Source of the DNA: Vermamoeba vermiformis
Lineage: Eukaryota > Tubulinea > Echinamoebida
Length of the DNA: 64,000 nt
Assembly (NCBI GenBank): GCA_045837725.1
Contig: JBEWZL010000243.1
Location: 62,001-126,000, forward strand
Reading direction: 5' to 3'
Below are positions 47,484 through 58,442 of the stretch, piece by piece. The notes beneath the pieces are model-generated. The model saw nothing but the letters and a program-made list of their open reading frames with translations, was not told the DNA's origin and did not search any database. How positions within the stretch are numbered: position 1 is the first letter of the stretch; each line of letters starts with the position of its first letter. Made by a program: the position numbers and the translations under genes.

Positions 47484-49341
47484 ATGGCAGTATGCGTTGG
47501 ATGTGGCGCAAGATTATGGCAAGAAATGAAATTCTGCGCCGAATGTGGTACTAAAGTCACGTCGTCACCTCCTGTAGAATATTCGTAAGTCTATATACTT
47601 ATTTTGTAATGGCTAAAAATCTGAAGGACAATTTGTCCACATTTTGCTGGATATTGTGACGGGACCAATTAAAAAAATTACGTCTAATATCGCTATTTTT
47701 GCTATTCTCTCACTAAATGTCGTGTTTATTTTGCCGCAGGACCTCAGCCCGACCCGCATCCTCACCAAAACAAATTAGTTTTGCATTAATTCGTACGTTA
47801 TAACGTTTTATCGTTCAATATATTAATTAATACGATGATATCAACAGCTATCGTATGCGAGGAACCGAAAATGCGAGTGACTATGATTCATGAATCGAGA
47901 TCGTGTCAAAAATTTTGCTAACAAGATATTTTATCCAGTATTCCAGAAGTACCGGCACCTCCCCCTAGAAGACAAAATTCAACGCTAGTAGGCGGTCATA
48001 GAAAGGCCACGCCAGTATTGAAAAAGTCAAATTCGCAACCGAACATGTCGCCGTGGGTCAATCCCAATAGAAATTCCAATCCAGGGTCTTTGAGAAACTC
48101 GTCGGGCATCACCCCGCCAGGGCCTATTAACAACACTATAAGAAAAAGTCCTCCGATCTACACTAGCGCTCCTTCATCTCCTCGAAATGAGATCTGCAGT
48201 GAAGATCTGCCGTGGACCCCGCCCTCAACACCACCTTCCCGCAGTTTCTTAACACGATCATTGCCCAACACCCCGAGCACTATCAACACGAGCACATCGT
48301 ACAACCCTTTGCACTCGAAATCTTATCAAAGCATTTCACCCTACAGCACGGATCAGTTAGCAATGTCGTGCAGTCCACCAGCTGCCTCACCACGGCTGCA
48401 CCAATCAAGCGACGAAATTTCAACTTCTTCGTCTGTCTCGAGTCATAGAGTACCGCCGCCACCTCCTCCACTGAGCAAGAAGCCAAGGTACAGTACAGCC
48501 CCGCAGAACCAGTGCGTTTCTGAGCCGACTTCACCGAGGCTCACCGCTACGTTCGGAGCACCGTTGATTCAACTGAACAGCACGAACACCGTCGCTAAGC
48601 AAGGTGACAAACATACCATGCCTGCGTCAGAGAACGAAGTCATTTTAGTCACGTCTACTTACAATGCTGAGACCCCTCCACCTGCCGTGCTGAAATCTGT
48701 CGCCGTTTCAGGCCCAGTCAGGAAAGCTACGAGCCCCGAATTACTCCTGAAGAGCTCTGTCGATGGCAAGCGAATTTCATTCAATACAGTCGTGGCTATG
48801 GCCGTTGGACATGACGCAAGTGACTCGGATCCAGCGATCGAATTTTTGTAACGCAATGTTTAGGGGTCTGAATACAAGGCGAAAATTGTTGGCTATGAAA
48901 ATAGGATAGAGACTATTGATAGTACTTCTCAAACAGCAACAGTAAGTGATTATTAAGATAACGCAGGATTTATTTACAAAATGACAATTTTGACGCTTTG
49001 ACAGCTGTACAAGATTGAAGTACACAAAGACAACCAAACTTGGTTCGTATACCGGAGATATGGTCAATTCAGTAAGCTAGCTCAAAAGGTAAGCGCTTAC
49101 CTAGTCATGATTAAATGAATTATTTCTGACCTCGATCCAGCTCAAAGAAAAGAAACTGCTCAGCTCTATTGGTCTCAAAGCCAATTTACCGCTGAAAAAA
49201 CTCGATGTTCAGCAATTATTGCAATCGCTCGATAACTATTTGAATACACTTCTAAGCAGAACTGAGGTTGCTTCTAGTCATTACATTAGCAACTTCTTGC
49301 AACCGCTGCAATTGGGTGATTCAAAACCACAAAATTGTTAA
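47484..49341 (+). CDS. Zinc-ribbon, Pro/Ser-rich, PX-domain protein
   Basis: ATG at 47484. An N-terminal zinc ribbon (CVGCGARL...FCAECGTKV, two CxxC knuckles) leads via short exons into PAPPPRRQNSTLVGG and a long disordered, Pro/Ser/Thr-rich exon (48018-48850) with PxxP-type SH3-binding runs (WTPPSTPPSRS, PPPPPPLSKKP) and phosphorylation-prone sites. The exact 3' splice of this exon is unclear. A PX domain follows: SEYKAKIVGYENRIE, LYKIEVHKDNQTWFVYRRY with the phosphoinositide-binding RRYGQF, then KLKEKKLLSSIGLKANLPLK and YLNTLLSR, ending SKPQNC, TAA at 49339-49341. PX plus SH3-ligand tracts suggest an endosomal or phagocytic scaffold. Confidence 0.75.
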
Positions 49342-49571
49342 AATTATTGTTAAAATTGTGTAATTTATATATTTGTAAGATATGAAAACCTCACAATAAA
49401 CGAGATTCTTGAAAGTTTTGTTTTGCAACTCGGATCTTCCCTTAGGCCAATTCGCACCGTCGTTTGCTCCTTATTTGATAAATCACTATAGATTCGCTAG
49501 TTCAAATGTGCAATTTCGTCGGAAGACTTCATTGATTGGGAGAAAAAAGAGGCAGTTTTCCTTTCGTTATC

Positions 49572-51122
49572 ATGGCGAGCACAACAGGAGCTAATTCCAC
49601 GACGGCTCATCCAAGCAACTCATATGAAAATAATAGTGAGGCTTGGGAGACAGAACTCGTCAAAGCTAACAGAAGCGCGTTGATCGTGATCCGAAACTTA
49701 ACCTCAGAGAGCCTTTTTCGCACAAAATTCAGCATAATACATGGCATGTGGTATGTATCAAGCGAGAACTATCGATTACGTGCGATTTCTGTTTCAGATC
49801 TACTCTAAAAATAGTAGCCAAATTTTATTTATTATTGTACGCTTAGTTTATTTACATTACTTGATTAAATATTTATAATAATCATAAACACGTCGTTAAA
49901 TAATATTTTGGATATTTTAGGCGAAAGTTCCCGCCAGAATTAATCGAGCCAAACCAAGAGGTCAGATTTGGTTCTGGTAAGCGCGAAACTAACTGCCTTA
50001 GTCTATCATATGCTAAATATTTTTATATAGAGAGTAAAGGATTTATGACTGGCACTGAAGGCACCTTAGAACTCAAGATGTGGGAAGGTCAAGATCCGTT
50101 CATTTTTCATTGGGTACGGCCACCTTAATGACCATTCCTATTTTTATTAATTATTACTATATTAGTCAAATCCATTTTTTGCATCGCCAACAATGACCGT
50201 CAAAGGCCCAAACAATTACAGGTAAACCTTGCCCTAATTTTCCTCGCTCATTCAGTGAACCAATAATAAAATTGATAAAATTTTAGGGTAGCGCAAGATG
50301 TCACGTCAAAAACAGCAATGAAAGTCATATTAACCATTCACGATCCGTACGAACACAGCGAGATCGAACGAAATCAACTCGTAGTGTCTCAAGTACGATA
50401 ATAGAGCTTCATATTAACACTGTATATGTTAATATGATTGTATGTATAGGCCCCGGTTATATATGACGTATGGAAACTCGAGATCAAAAAATCGGCCAAA
50501 TCCATTTTGGTCCGGATCCACAATTCGTACAGTAAACCACTGATACTCCAAAATGTAATATAAACAATATACCACACAATGTATATGATTACTAATAGTT
50601 TCTGTATTAATAGGCCACACTAAGGCACGGTGTTTGGGGCTTGATCCCGCCCGAGCGAATAGATCCCGATACTTTTGTCGAGTTTGGAGCTCAATCGCAC
50701 GGTACATACAACTCATATTAATACAATAACTTAAATATGACCGACGTGAAAAGACAATAGGACCCGCCTATAAAATAAGTGTATTAATTCGATATGATAG
50801 GGATGACTGGATCTGCAGGCACATTCGCGTATTCGTTCAGTAAAGAACATAAAATTGGTGCGCAATTCACGTGGAGATTATCGCACATCAAAAGTACCAT
50901 TTTGAACGCAGTTCATTTCGCTGAAGAGAACACTGTTGTCGGTACGGATCCAACGAGTCATTAGCATTTATAGGCTATTCACCCGTACTTTTATACTTAG
51001 GAGACCATTGTGAGATAGTATTACACTTTAGTAGTGATGAGGCATATGCTCTTGAGGAGACTAGTGAAGACAAAGTAGCGGATCCACAACACAATGAAAA
51101 CAACAACGAAAACAAAGAATAA
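49572..51122 (+). CDS. Tandem beta-sandwich protein, aegerolysin-like units (weak)
   Basis: ATG at 49572 (MASTTGANSTTAHPSNS) and about ten short exons. Two internal repeats are clear. Unit 1: SALIVIRNLTSESLF, HGMW, FPPELIEPNQEVRFGS, SKGFMTGTEGTLELKM. Unit 2: KSILVRIHNSYSKPLIL, RHGVWGLIPPERIDPD, VEFGAQSHG, GMTGSAGTFAYSF. Each unit has the order strand-N-strand-HGxW-PPExI-F-GS/AxSxG-MTGxxG. The tail is acidic (DKVADPQHNENNNENKE), TAA at 51120-51122. The MTGTEG pattern recalls aegerolysin and similar one-domain beta-sandwich families, but the match is only by motif. There is no signal peptide, so an intracellular lipid- or protein-binding role is as likely as secretion. Confidence 0.5.
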
Positions 51123-51631
51123 CGGATGATATGTAAATAACATGATGTATATTAATGTACAATAGCAAAAATATAATGACAGGAACATTACAAACAATGA
51201 CACTTTGGTGACACGTGAAAATATCAAAGGACACGTGTCATTCTACAAACAACAGACCATTTCCAAATTTCTTGAAGTCACCCAAACGAAGCGAAATTAA
51301 CAGCCAATAGATACGTAGCTATAAGACAAAATTTGATTTTAATGCAAGAATATGAGAAAGCTCTGATACAAAGAACGGTCAGATTTGCTTTTGTACCGAT
51401 CGGGATCTTCCAGTTCGTTGACAAGAACAACGCTACTCTTTCAATTCTTATATTATAGTAATTCATATAATACCGTTCAGTCAACTATTGTACCAAAAAT
51501 ACGCTTAGAAATTTCTCCTCCACAAAGTCTTTTTTTTGTCAGCCATAAATAGACTTGCAAGTTACGTTATTTTATTCGTAATCACATTTGTATTAAACAC
51601 CACAGCTCATTTTACAAATAAGGCAGTCGAT
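51123..51631. other. Intergenic with CACGTG elements
   Basis: Contains TGACACGTGA (51209-51218) and GGACACGTGTCA (51229-51240), both variants of the 12-bp palindrome, within about 30 bases. They lie about 400 bases before the F-box/LRR start. Otherwise AT-rich, nothing coding supported. Confidence 0.5.
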
Positions 51632-53318
51632 ATGAACCTCTTAGAGCTCCACAAAGAAAATCTTCGCGACATCTGGAGCTACATCACCGAAGTGAAGGAT
51701 ATTATTTGGTAAAATTGCTATATAAATTTAAAATAATTTTTTGTTGATATTTGTTATGTAATAATGCCCTAAAGGTATTTGAAGAGTTGGGAATTTAAAT
51801 CTGATCTATTTTTTTCCAGCTTTGCCTCTACGTGCAAATACATCGGTTCCCTGGCATTTGATATGCCAAGAGACCTATTGATGCCTCAATTAGCACCAAT
51901 AGAAGTCTGGAAAAATATTTTCTTACGAGATTTGCGACACTTAAAATCTTTTGGTATGAACCTAATCGTAGACCAGAAAAATAGCGAGTATATCGAGGGT
52001 GTACTTGACTTAATAACATCCATGACTCATTGTCGCAATTTGAAATCACTTTTGTGGGTAGTTAACAGCGACGAGCAAGATGCGAATCTCGTTCCAAAAT
52101 ACAAAAAAATGAATGAGATCGTTCGACAAATGACTTGGCTCGAATTTTTAGATGCCGGGTTTCTTTTAGACTATAATATTGGCGAATTACTCAAAAATCA
52201 TGCGAATTTGACTACATTGGTCGTCCGCTACAAAAATAAAGGTAAAATGACCGTTAATTTTAACGATAATATTAATTTTATTATTAGATGGTGTTGGATA
52301 TGAAAAATTAACGCAAATTAAGTCGCTTACAGTGTCTAGTAGTGCTCGCGATGATGTTTTTAGACAAGTTTTGGAATTGGATAATTTAACTGACTTGGAT
52401 CTGTCTTATACCTTGATTTCAAATCAAACAGCTAACCAAATATGGAAATTGACTAATTTGGAAACACTGAATATGACGGAACTCGATCATATTGATTTTG
52501 ATTGGCGCGTACTGCTCAAATTGCCGAAATTGAAATCATTTACTTTTCCAACGAATGATATGAATCCAGGACCATATACAGAGCAACAATATGAAATACT
52601 AAATAGCCTCACTCAATTAACGCATTTGGATATTTCTGGCGGAGAACTCGATTACGATGCGCGATCCAAAAATATTTCTAATTTGACGAATTTAAGGCAA
52701 TTAAGAGTGGTATTAAGCTCGCCGTACGAAGATTTATCGATATTTCCATATATAACGACACTATTCGTCTCAGTTGGAGCTAGTTCGCAAACTAAGCGCA
52801 TCCGATTTCCAAGAGGTCTTAAATCGCTTAATATGTCAATAATTTCATCAAGCGAAGAAATTTGGGAAGATTTGGAGAATATGACGAGCTTGCAGCACTT
52901 ACAAATCTACGATGATTTGCAAGAATCAAAACCGATTCCAGATTTGAACATTTCTTGTTTGACGAACCTTCAGTCCTATCAAGGACGACTATCCACAAGT
53001 AAGTACACAACTAATGTTCATTAGGTTAAACGCTCATCTCAAGCTCAGAGATTAAATTTTGTTGCGAATCTGAATTTTAGTCGTTTTGGACTTGAACGTT
53101 CTAACGAATTTGTTTGAGTAGGCATTGCGAACCAAATGACTGCCTTACCACATTTACGTACTTTGGCGTTGAATTACTCGCCAGACTGGGACATTGAAGC
53201 GTTACAACGACTAACGCAGGTGTGTCGACTATTTATCGTTTATATGCCACGCGATCACGGGGAACAAGTCAAAGCACTCAAACAGAAATTACCTTATGAG
53301 GTAATAAACCCATATTAA
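51632..53318 (+). CDS. F-box/LRR protein (FBXL-type)
   Basis: ATG at 51632. The first exon LLELHKENLRDIWSYITEVK, joined across a 112-nt intron (about 51709-51820) to CFASTCKYIGSLAFDMP, rebuilds an F-box. Without that splice, frame continues through intron sequence. Leucine-rich repeats follow in two large exons: NLTDLDLSYTLISN, NLETLNMTELDHID, KLKSFTFPTNDM, QLTHLDISGGELD, NLRQLRVVLSS, SLQHLQIYDDLQ. The last exon gives HLRTLALNYSPDWDIEAL and ends PYEVINPY, TAA at 53316-53318. The repeats form a curved substrate-binding surface in this family; the F-box binds SKP1. Likely an SCF substrate receptor; target unknown. Confidence 0.78.
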
Positions 53319-53567
53319 AGAGGCTATGGATTGGAACCGAAAAAAAAGGCTCGATCGAGTCAATTCGACCAAGTAGATACATCCACTAGGGACATTGACA
53401 TTGTCAATGGTTCTTTGATTAGAGCTGCTTTCAGTTGTTGGCTGAGAACAGGACTTCAACTAGCGCCACTGCTGGCTCGCCGATTGATTAGCGGATTGGT
53501 TAGCAGTCTCAGTGATTGGGCGGCAATCGAGAGCAGTAGGATCTGCAGCAGGCTCGATGGTTGGTGT
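53319..53567. other. Repeat-rich 3' flank between convergent genes
   Basis: Contains several small inverted repeats (GACATTGACATTGTCAATG near 53392-53410; CGATTG near 53480 with CAATCG near 53524) and repeated GATTGGTT-type words. It translates on the minus strand as NQSANQ-type repeats. I do not call it a gene. Confidence 0.4.
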
Positions 53568-53650
53568 ACTAATTGACAGGCTCAGCAACTGGTTCGCTGA
53601 TTGGTTCAATGCACATTCCATCGGCCCGAACCATTCGCCTGTCAATTAGT
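53568..53650. ncRNA. Long hairpin, precursor-like
   Basis: ACTAATTGACAGGC (53568-53581) is an exact reverse complement of 53637-53650. Inside, GGTTCG (53591-53596) pairs with CGAACC (53627-53632), then CTGATTGG with CCATCGG (one bulge, one wobble) and AATG with CATT around a 2-base loop. The result is an ~83-nt near-complete hairpin with small internal loops, located between convergent genes. The shape is like a small-RNA precursor; expression and strand are unknown. Confidence 0.5.
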
Positions 53651-53806
53651 TGCGGAAAGCCACATGAAGAACCTGACAACTGGAATCCATTCCAGCACCG
53701 GCAACAGCACCATAGAATGAGGTCGGTTTCGTAAAGCTATTTACAATGTATTCCAACAGAAAGAATGTACAAGAAAGAGCGCTTAATAACCACCGCATTA
53801 CCGAAA

Positions 53807-55088
53807 TTAGTAGCGCGGGATCACCTTCTCGATCGGCACTCGGCAGAACGGACAAGAGTTATTATTTTTGCTCTTGACCAATGTCTCGCAGCTATTGCAG
53901 ACACTATGACCGCACGGGACAATCGTCCTAAAAAAAGAGATAAGCAACGACAGGCAAAAGGGAAGGCAAAAAAATTTGTCGACACCGGCAGGATTCGAAC
54001 CTGCGCGGGCAGAGCCCAGAGGATTTCTAGTCCGCCGCCTTAACCACTCGGCCACGGTGTCTTGTTGTGTCGGATTTTCGAGGGGTGCAAGTACCCAGCC
54101 GATACGAGGACTCTCGCATGCACGAGGATCTTGTTATTTGCTTACCTGTTAAGTCTGTTATCGAAGCAAATCGAGCACACGCGATCCTCAATCATTCTCG
54201 AAGCGTTCTCTCGCAAGTGCTTGTTTTCCTTGCGCAGCTCACTCAAGCGATCTTCAAAGCATTGCTTCAGGATGGTCAGCTGTCGCTCCAACTTCTCTTG
54301 GCCATCCTTGTTTTTGGTGTTTTTCATATTCAGAACCAATTCCATCATCTCCCAAATCTAGAAACGCGAGTTGTCGATTCAATTCAAGTTCCCAGTCAAA
54401 AAGTCGCAAAATGCACACTTACGTTTCGCTCTAACGACTCGATTCGCTCGCGTACTTGTTGGTTCTCGTCATTTAATACTTGGTTTTCCTTCCAGAGCTT
54501 CTTGTTCTCGGCCAGCAGTTGTTGACCTTCGAGCACGAGACGATCGATCTGGAAAAAGGGTTAAAATTAGCACGTATAATTATATTTTCACTCATACCTC
54601 GTCTGTCTTCCTCTTCCAGAACCATATTACGAAGCCAATTATTGTCACTACGCCTGCAAAAAATTTTGATTAAGATCGAGACAAAATCAAAACTGAGATT
54701 ATTTGTATTAATTATGACAATAAGGGGCGTCAATGATCCAATCAGAGTGCATATTAATTTAATTTTGAGACCCGAAGATTTCCTTCAATCGTGAAATTGA
54801 AATTTTGAGTTTGCCCGTTAAAACTTCAGATTATTTCAAAAAATGAATTAGACTGCTATATTTACCTGCTCCAATAAGCAAAATCTTAGTAAATATTCCA
54901 TAGCCACGAGCGCCCTGCACTACGACAGGCGCGTCGTCTCTGAAAATTGATTTGACCGCTGAACTCAAATGATTCAGCACTTGAGTTGCCAAAGGCTTCT
55001 CGACTGTTGGAACAGTAACACGTCTATTAAGGACATCTGTTTTGGATGCCATTAATACACGCGCGGTCATATCTTCCATGCTCTCCAT
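53807..55088 (-). CDS. Membrane-anchored coiled-coil RING E3 ligase
   Basis: ATG at 55088 (MESMEDMTARVLMASKTD). Six exons. A hydrophilic N-terminus runs through RGYGIFTKILLIGAG into VVTIIGFVIWFW, one membrane segment, then KRKTDE and a coiled coil (LVLEGQQLLAENKKLWKENQ, VRERIESLERN, EKLERQLTILKQ, LSELRKENKHLREN). The C-terminal C3HC4 RING is split by an intron: VCSICFDNRLN, then IVPCGHSVCNSCETL and SCPFCRVPIEKVIPRY, TAA at 53807-53809. The layout (TM, coiled coil, C-terminal RING) fits a cytosol-facing membrane ubiquitin ligase. The last intron (about 53926-54140) is unusually long because it contains a tRNA-Ser gene on the same strand. Confidence 0.8.
53980..54061 (-). tRNA. tRNA-Ser (anticodon AGA), inside RING-gene intron
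   Basis: Read on the minus strand: acceptor stem GACACCG pairs with CGGTGTC, discriminator G (expected for Ser). The D-arm is TGGCCGAGTGGTTAAGGC, the A box. The anticodon loop CTAGAAA gives AGA. A long variable arm (TGGGCTCTGCCC...) and T-arm GGTTCGAATCC (B box) complete a class II tRNA. A T7 run (53970-53976 as A on the plus strand) follows and should end Pol III transcription. No intron. It lies wholly inside the last intron of the RING gene, same strand. Confidence 0.95.
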
Positions 55089-55159
55089 TTTGCAGTTGTT
55101 CAATCAGCCGATTCGAATCTACCCGAGCAATCGTAACTCTGCCTTTGGCGCGTTATGTA

Positions 55160-55414
55160 TTAAAAATATAAGATTGCTTTCGTGTGCTTCGTGGCTGCCG
55201 ATTTTGTTTTTTTGGAAACACGCTGCCGCACAAATTTTTCTTTTGCACGAAGAAAACTCGCACCACCGCTTTCAATCAGTGGCCGTAAGTCACGTGTTAC
55301 CTCTATATTTGTACAAACCACATGTAGTTCTGAAAAACTGCCAAATATACTTGACGTTTCACCATTCTCTGCGAATCCAGAATTTGGCTTTGTGACCTGG
55401 CGACACCAGAGCAT
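55160..55414 (-). CDS. Possible small protein (84 aa), weak
   Basis: ATG-started frame (MLWCRQVTKPNSGFAENGE) through SIFGSFSELHVVCTNIEV and a basic end (RQRVSKKTKSAATKHTK). It fills the gap between the RING gene and the protease-like gene on the same strand. No domain. It could be a real short gene, part of a 5' leader, or chance. Confidence 0.2.
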   Translation of the reverse strand: MLWCRQVTKPNSGFAENGETSSIFGSFSELHVVCTNIEVTRDLRPLIESGGASFLRAKEKFVRQRVSKKTKSAATKHTKAILYF

Positions 55415-55485
55415 TAGCAGGTACCGCCATTTTTACAGTACGCTAAGCTCGACACCTTCTTCATTATTTCCGAATGAACATTTAT

Positions 55486-56706
55486 TTACAAGTCGTCCCA
55501 AGGATGTCTTCCGCCGAACGGATTGCTTGGATCGAATGGTTCCTTTTTTCCTCCATTATGCCCTGTCTTTCCCGTAATTTCCTCTGATTGCTCATCTTTA
55601 TCTAGACTTTGCTCTACTTCTTTGATAAATTCCAAGATTTGCCTCGAGCCCAACACAGCCGTGTTATTTTCAATAGCTTTCAAAGCCTTCTGTACATCCA
55701 CACTCTTCTCACGCAATTTTTCTTCGCTGACTGGTTGCACGAGACCTTCTACCATGCCAATGCACCGCTTGGTCACCGCAGACTCCCAATCGTTCGTAGG
55801 CTGTTTGTCCATTAATAGCACGGGTGCCCCGCACATGCCCATCACTGACGGAGTCTCAGTCTGAATGAAATATTTGTCGCGCGCAGCTGAAGTAACTTGT
55901 CCTAGTTGCACTGCTGGCACTAGCACCTCATCGTGGTTGCTGTTTTGTGTGAAATCATTTCCGATCATGCAAACACTCTGGTATTAATAAGAACAGTTAA
56001 TAATAGAGTTATATAGTGGTTATATCGTACTTCGTCAGGCGTTACGTCGGTATCTTCCTCGACAAACTCAACTTCATCAATTGTCAGATCGTGTTTGTCG
56101 TTCATTACAGCAAGGAATGCCTCTTCGTCGCGCAGGTGCAAGATTACTAAGTCATTATTAGGTGCCGGGTACGTCTTACTTTCGACTTCAAATTGATCGA
56201 GCACTCGTCCTGTCTCTAGCTACGGATTAATTAGTACACGTGCACGCGAGATCTTTCTCGACACGTGCTAAACGCTTGAAGTTATAAATATTTACCTCTC
56301 TAAATTGAATAAAATGCTTTGTATGTTTTTCTTTAACGAAGCTTAGCCACGAGAATTGTTCTGGGTACAGGCTAGCAGGAAAAATAAAAATTAATTTTAG
56401 AATTTATTTAATATTGGTTTTAGCCTTACTGCGGGAAATTAAAGGGATGTGTAACGTGGGAAGTTGATAACAAATGATATTGTTTTTTTGGGTGACTAGA
56501 TCTGACAAAAAATACGCTAGATCTTGATAAGACTTCATATTCCTTCATGCCCTGTAATAAAATATGAATATTTATATTTTATTGAATTAAGTCAGGTTGA
56601 ACGGCGTACGCACCTGCTCCGGAATCCGAAACATGGATGTCAGGGCCAAGGCTTTACGCAGGACTTTTCCTGCATAAATGAAGCCTTTTCTTTTTACCAC
56701 ACTCAT
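55486..56706 (-). CDS. HtrA/trypsin-fold protein with Cys at nucleophile site
   Basis: ATG at 56706 (MSVVKRKGFIYAGKVLRKAL, basic amphipathic start, possibly mitochondrial). Five or six exons. Trypsin-fold landmarks are visible: the His region HLLSTSHVTHPF (compare hhTaaHv), the Asp region NNDLVILHLRDEE (compare DLAhLkh) and the nucleophile loop FIQTETPSVMGMCGAPVLL, which aligns with QTDA-hxxGNSGGPh of HtrA/DegP but has Cys where Ser is expected. Strand CIGMVEGLVQ follows, then a charged helical C-terminus and FDPSNPFGGRHPWDDL, TAA at 55486. An H-D-C set would give a cysteine peptidase of chymotrypsin fold; an inactive paralogue is also possible. Substrate unknown. Confidence 0.7.
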
Positions 56707-56942
56707 TGTGGTTAATGCACGGGTACTATTGTTTAAAGGATACACGGCTCAAGTTCAAAAAAAAAAAAGAGCGCCACGTGACTCGGCGCGTTGACAATAC
56801 GACGGCGCTGAATAAGTATCCAATGGTGTTGATAGGTGATTTATGTATAAGGTGTTAACTAATTACAAAATTTAACAAGAAGCGACCTCAAAGTATTAAA
56901 CAGCGTTGATCTCGATTGAATTCAACTAACGGCGTATCTCTC

Positions 56943-58122
56943 TTACAAAGATTGACTGCCTTGAGATGATTGTCGCGAATATTCAACGTACTCTTGCGCA
57001 CGTTGTTTGTCTTGTTCGCTCGGTTGCACGCGTTCTACATTCTCTGATCTGGGTGCGCGTGTCAGGACTTGAACATTCTTCGCGACAGGACCTATAATTC
57101 GACGTAAATAATCGACGTTACAATGCGTATCATATTTATGAGGACTTTTCATAGGAAAAGCGTGAGTAGACAAGCTGAAAAAGAAGCGTACCTTTCGATT
57201 TCTCTTCAATATCGTATTCAATAACGTCTCCTTCAAATAACGGCCTGAATTTCTCCGACTCAGGTACGCCTATATAATTGGGTTATTAATAATCTGAGCG
57301 GTTGCATATTTGAGCTCGAGCAACGGCTGTGGATCGATTTAATGGTCGGATCTACGTTATTACGTACCGTTTAATTGTAAAAATACATCGTCTCCTTCTT
57401 CTGAAACGCGAGTAATAAAGCCAAAGCCCTTCTCTTCGTTAAACCATTTAATTTTACCTGCGATGAAAATAGATCAGACAGATCCCAAGCGGTAAGTTCG
57501 TATGAACTGTAATAACATGCTACTTTCGACGTCGTGCTATAATTAAAGCACTTTACTGCAAAATTAGATGAAATTTAAAAATAATTAGCTCGCTTGGCAT
57601 TAGTGGTACCACCGCGGGCATAGCAAGAGGTTGATTTTAAAATGTTTAGTAAATGAACTCACGAAAATAATATAATTTAAATTGTAAAGTAAATTCAGGT
57701 TCAATTACTACGCGGTGGTGTGTCGCGATCTGCCGCGCTAGATGACACAAAAAATAAAATTGTAGCTGAGCGTTAGTGCTTCAAAAAGCATGTGGCTGTA
57801 TTACCAAATATTAAATTTGTAAAAAGAATAATTAGCGGTAAGATCCACGAAAGTGTCATCTCTGTGCTCTGAAGTTACAAGCAGTGTAAACTTACCCTTG
57901 TGCAGGTCTCTGAATTGTGTAAATAGTGTGAAGCCTACTGCGCTTGCAGTTGTTCCTAGAAAGCAGGTTACAATTAGCTATTTTCTATGTTAAGATGCTG
58001 AACTCAATCCGATCCAGAACTAGCTGCTTACCTCTGTTTGCTTGAACTTGGTTACGTGGCGCATTGCCTCCAAATAGGCGCTTTGAAGCAGCTTTTCCTT
58101 CAGTGATTAGTGTTCGCCACAT
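56943..58122 (-). CDS. Cold-shock-domain protein, probably mitochondrial
   Basis: ATG at 58122. The N-terminus [20 protein letters not shown] is basic, Ser/Thr/Arg-rich and lacks acids after the first few residues, like a mitochondrial presequence. Exons then give [20 protein letters not shown] and the cold shock domain: [20 protein letters not shown] (RNP1 KGFGFI), DDVFLQLNG (RNP2, usually DVFVHF), [19 protein letters not shown] and [10 protein letters not shown], the complete five-strand order. A short charged Gln/Ser tail ends GSQSL. One intron (about 57462-57886) is about 420 nt, long for this genome. Cold shock domains bind single-stranded RNA/DNA; here an organellar RNA chaperone is the likely role. 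Confidence 0.75.
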
Positions 58123-58442
58123 TGTGCAGAAAGGGAAATGGTGCGTTTGCCCAATTTTCTAATTTGGCCGTTCGTGAACTGAGCAAGTGACGATGCAATC
58201 ACTAGCCATCGTACCGCGTAACAGCCCTTCGGCAAGACAATGGATAAAATTAGGCAGAAAAGTTAACTCCACGACCAGAGTCTGCATAAAGAAACTCTAG
58301 TTTCTCCGGATGCGGTTGGATCTCTTAAGAATGGTCGTCAACGCGTGCTGTTTTGGATAACTTACGTCATTAATACGTTGTTAATTCCTTTCTGGTCAAG
58401 ATAATAGCTCGTCGCTCAATTTTTTGTAAGCATTTAGACAAA
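58123..58442. promoter_or_regulatory. Shared divergent promoter
   Basis: 320 bases between the starts of the cold-shock gene (minus) and the TMEM199-like gene (plus). It includes CCCAATTTTCTAATTTGGCCG (58150s), an AT-box flanked by C/G resembling the CArG words elsewhere. No other element recognised. Confidence 0.35.

Noticed and set aside
48200-48540. Minus-strand ORF within the Pro/Ser-rich exon
   Set aside because: Shadow of the strongly biased Pro/Ser/Thr codons of the PX-protein exon.
53460-53645. Minus-strand frame with NQSANQ repeats as a gene
   Set aside because: It coincides with short DNA repeats and the hairpin, has no start context or partner exon, and lies in the convergent 3' flank.
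53807-54055. ORF MAEWLRRRTRNPLGSARAG on the minus strand as an N-terminus
   Set aside because: These codons are the tRNA-Ser gene read as protein; the real RING exon begins after the intron acceptor at about 53925.
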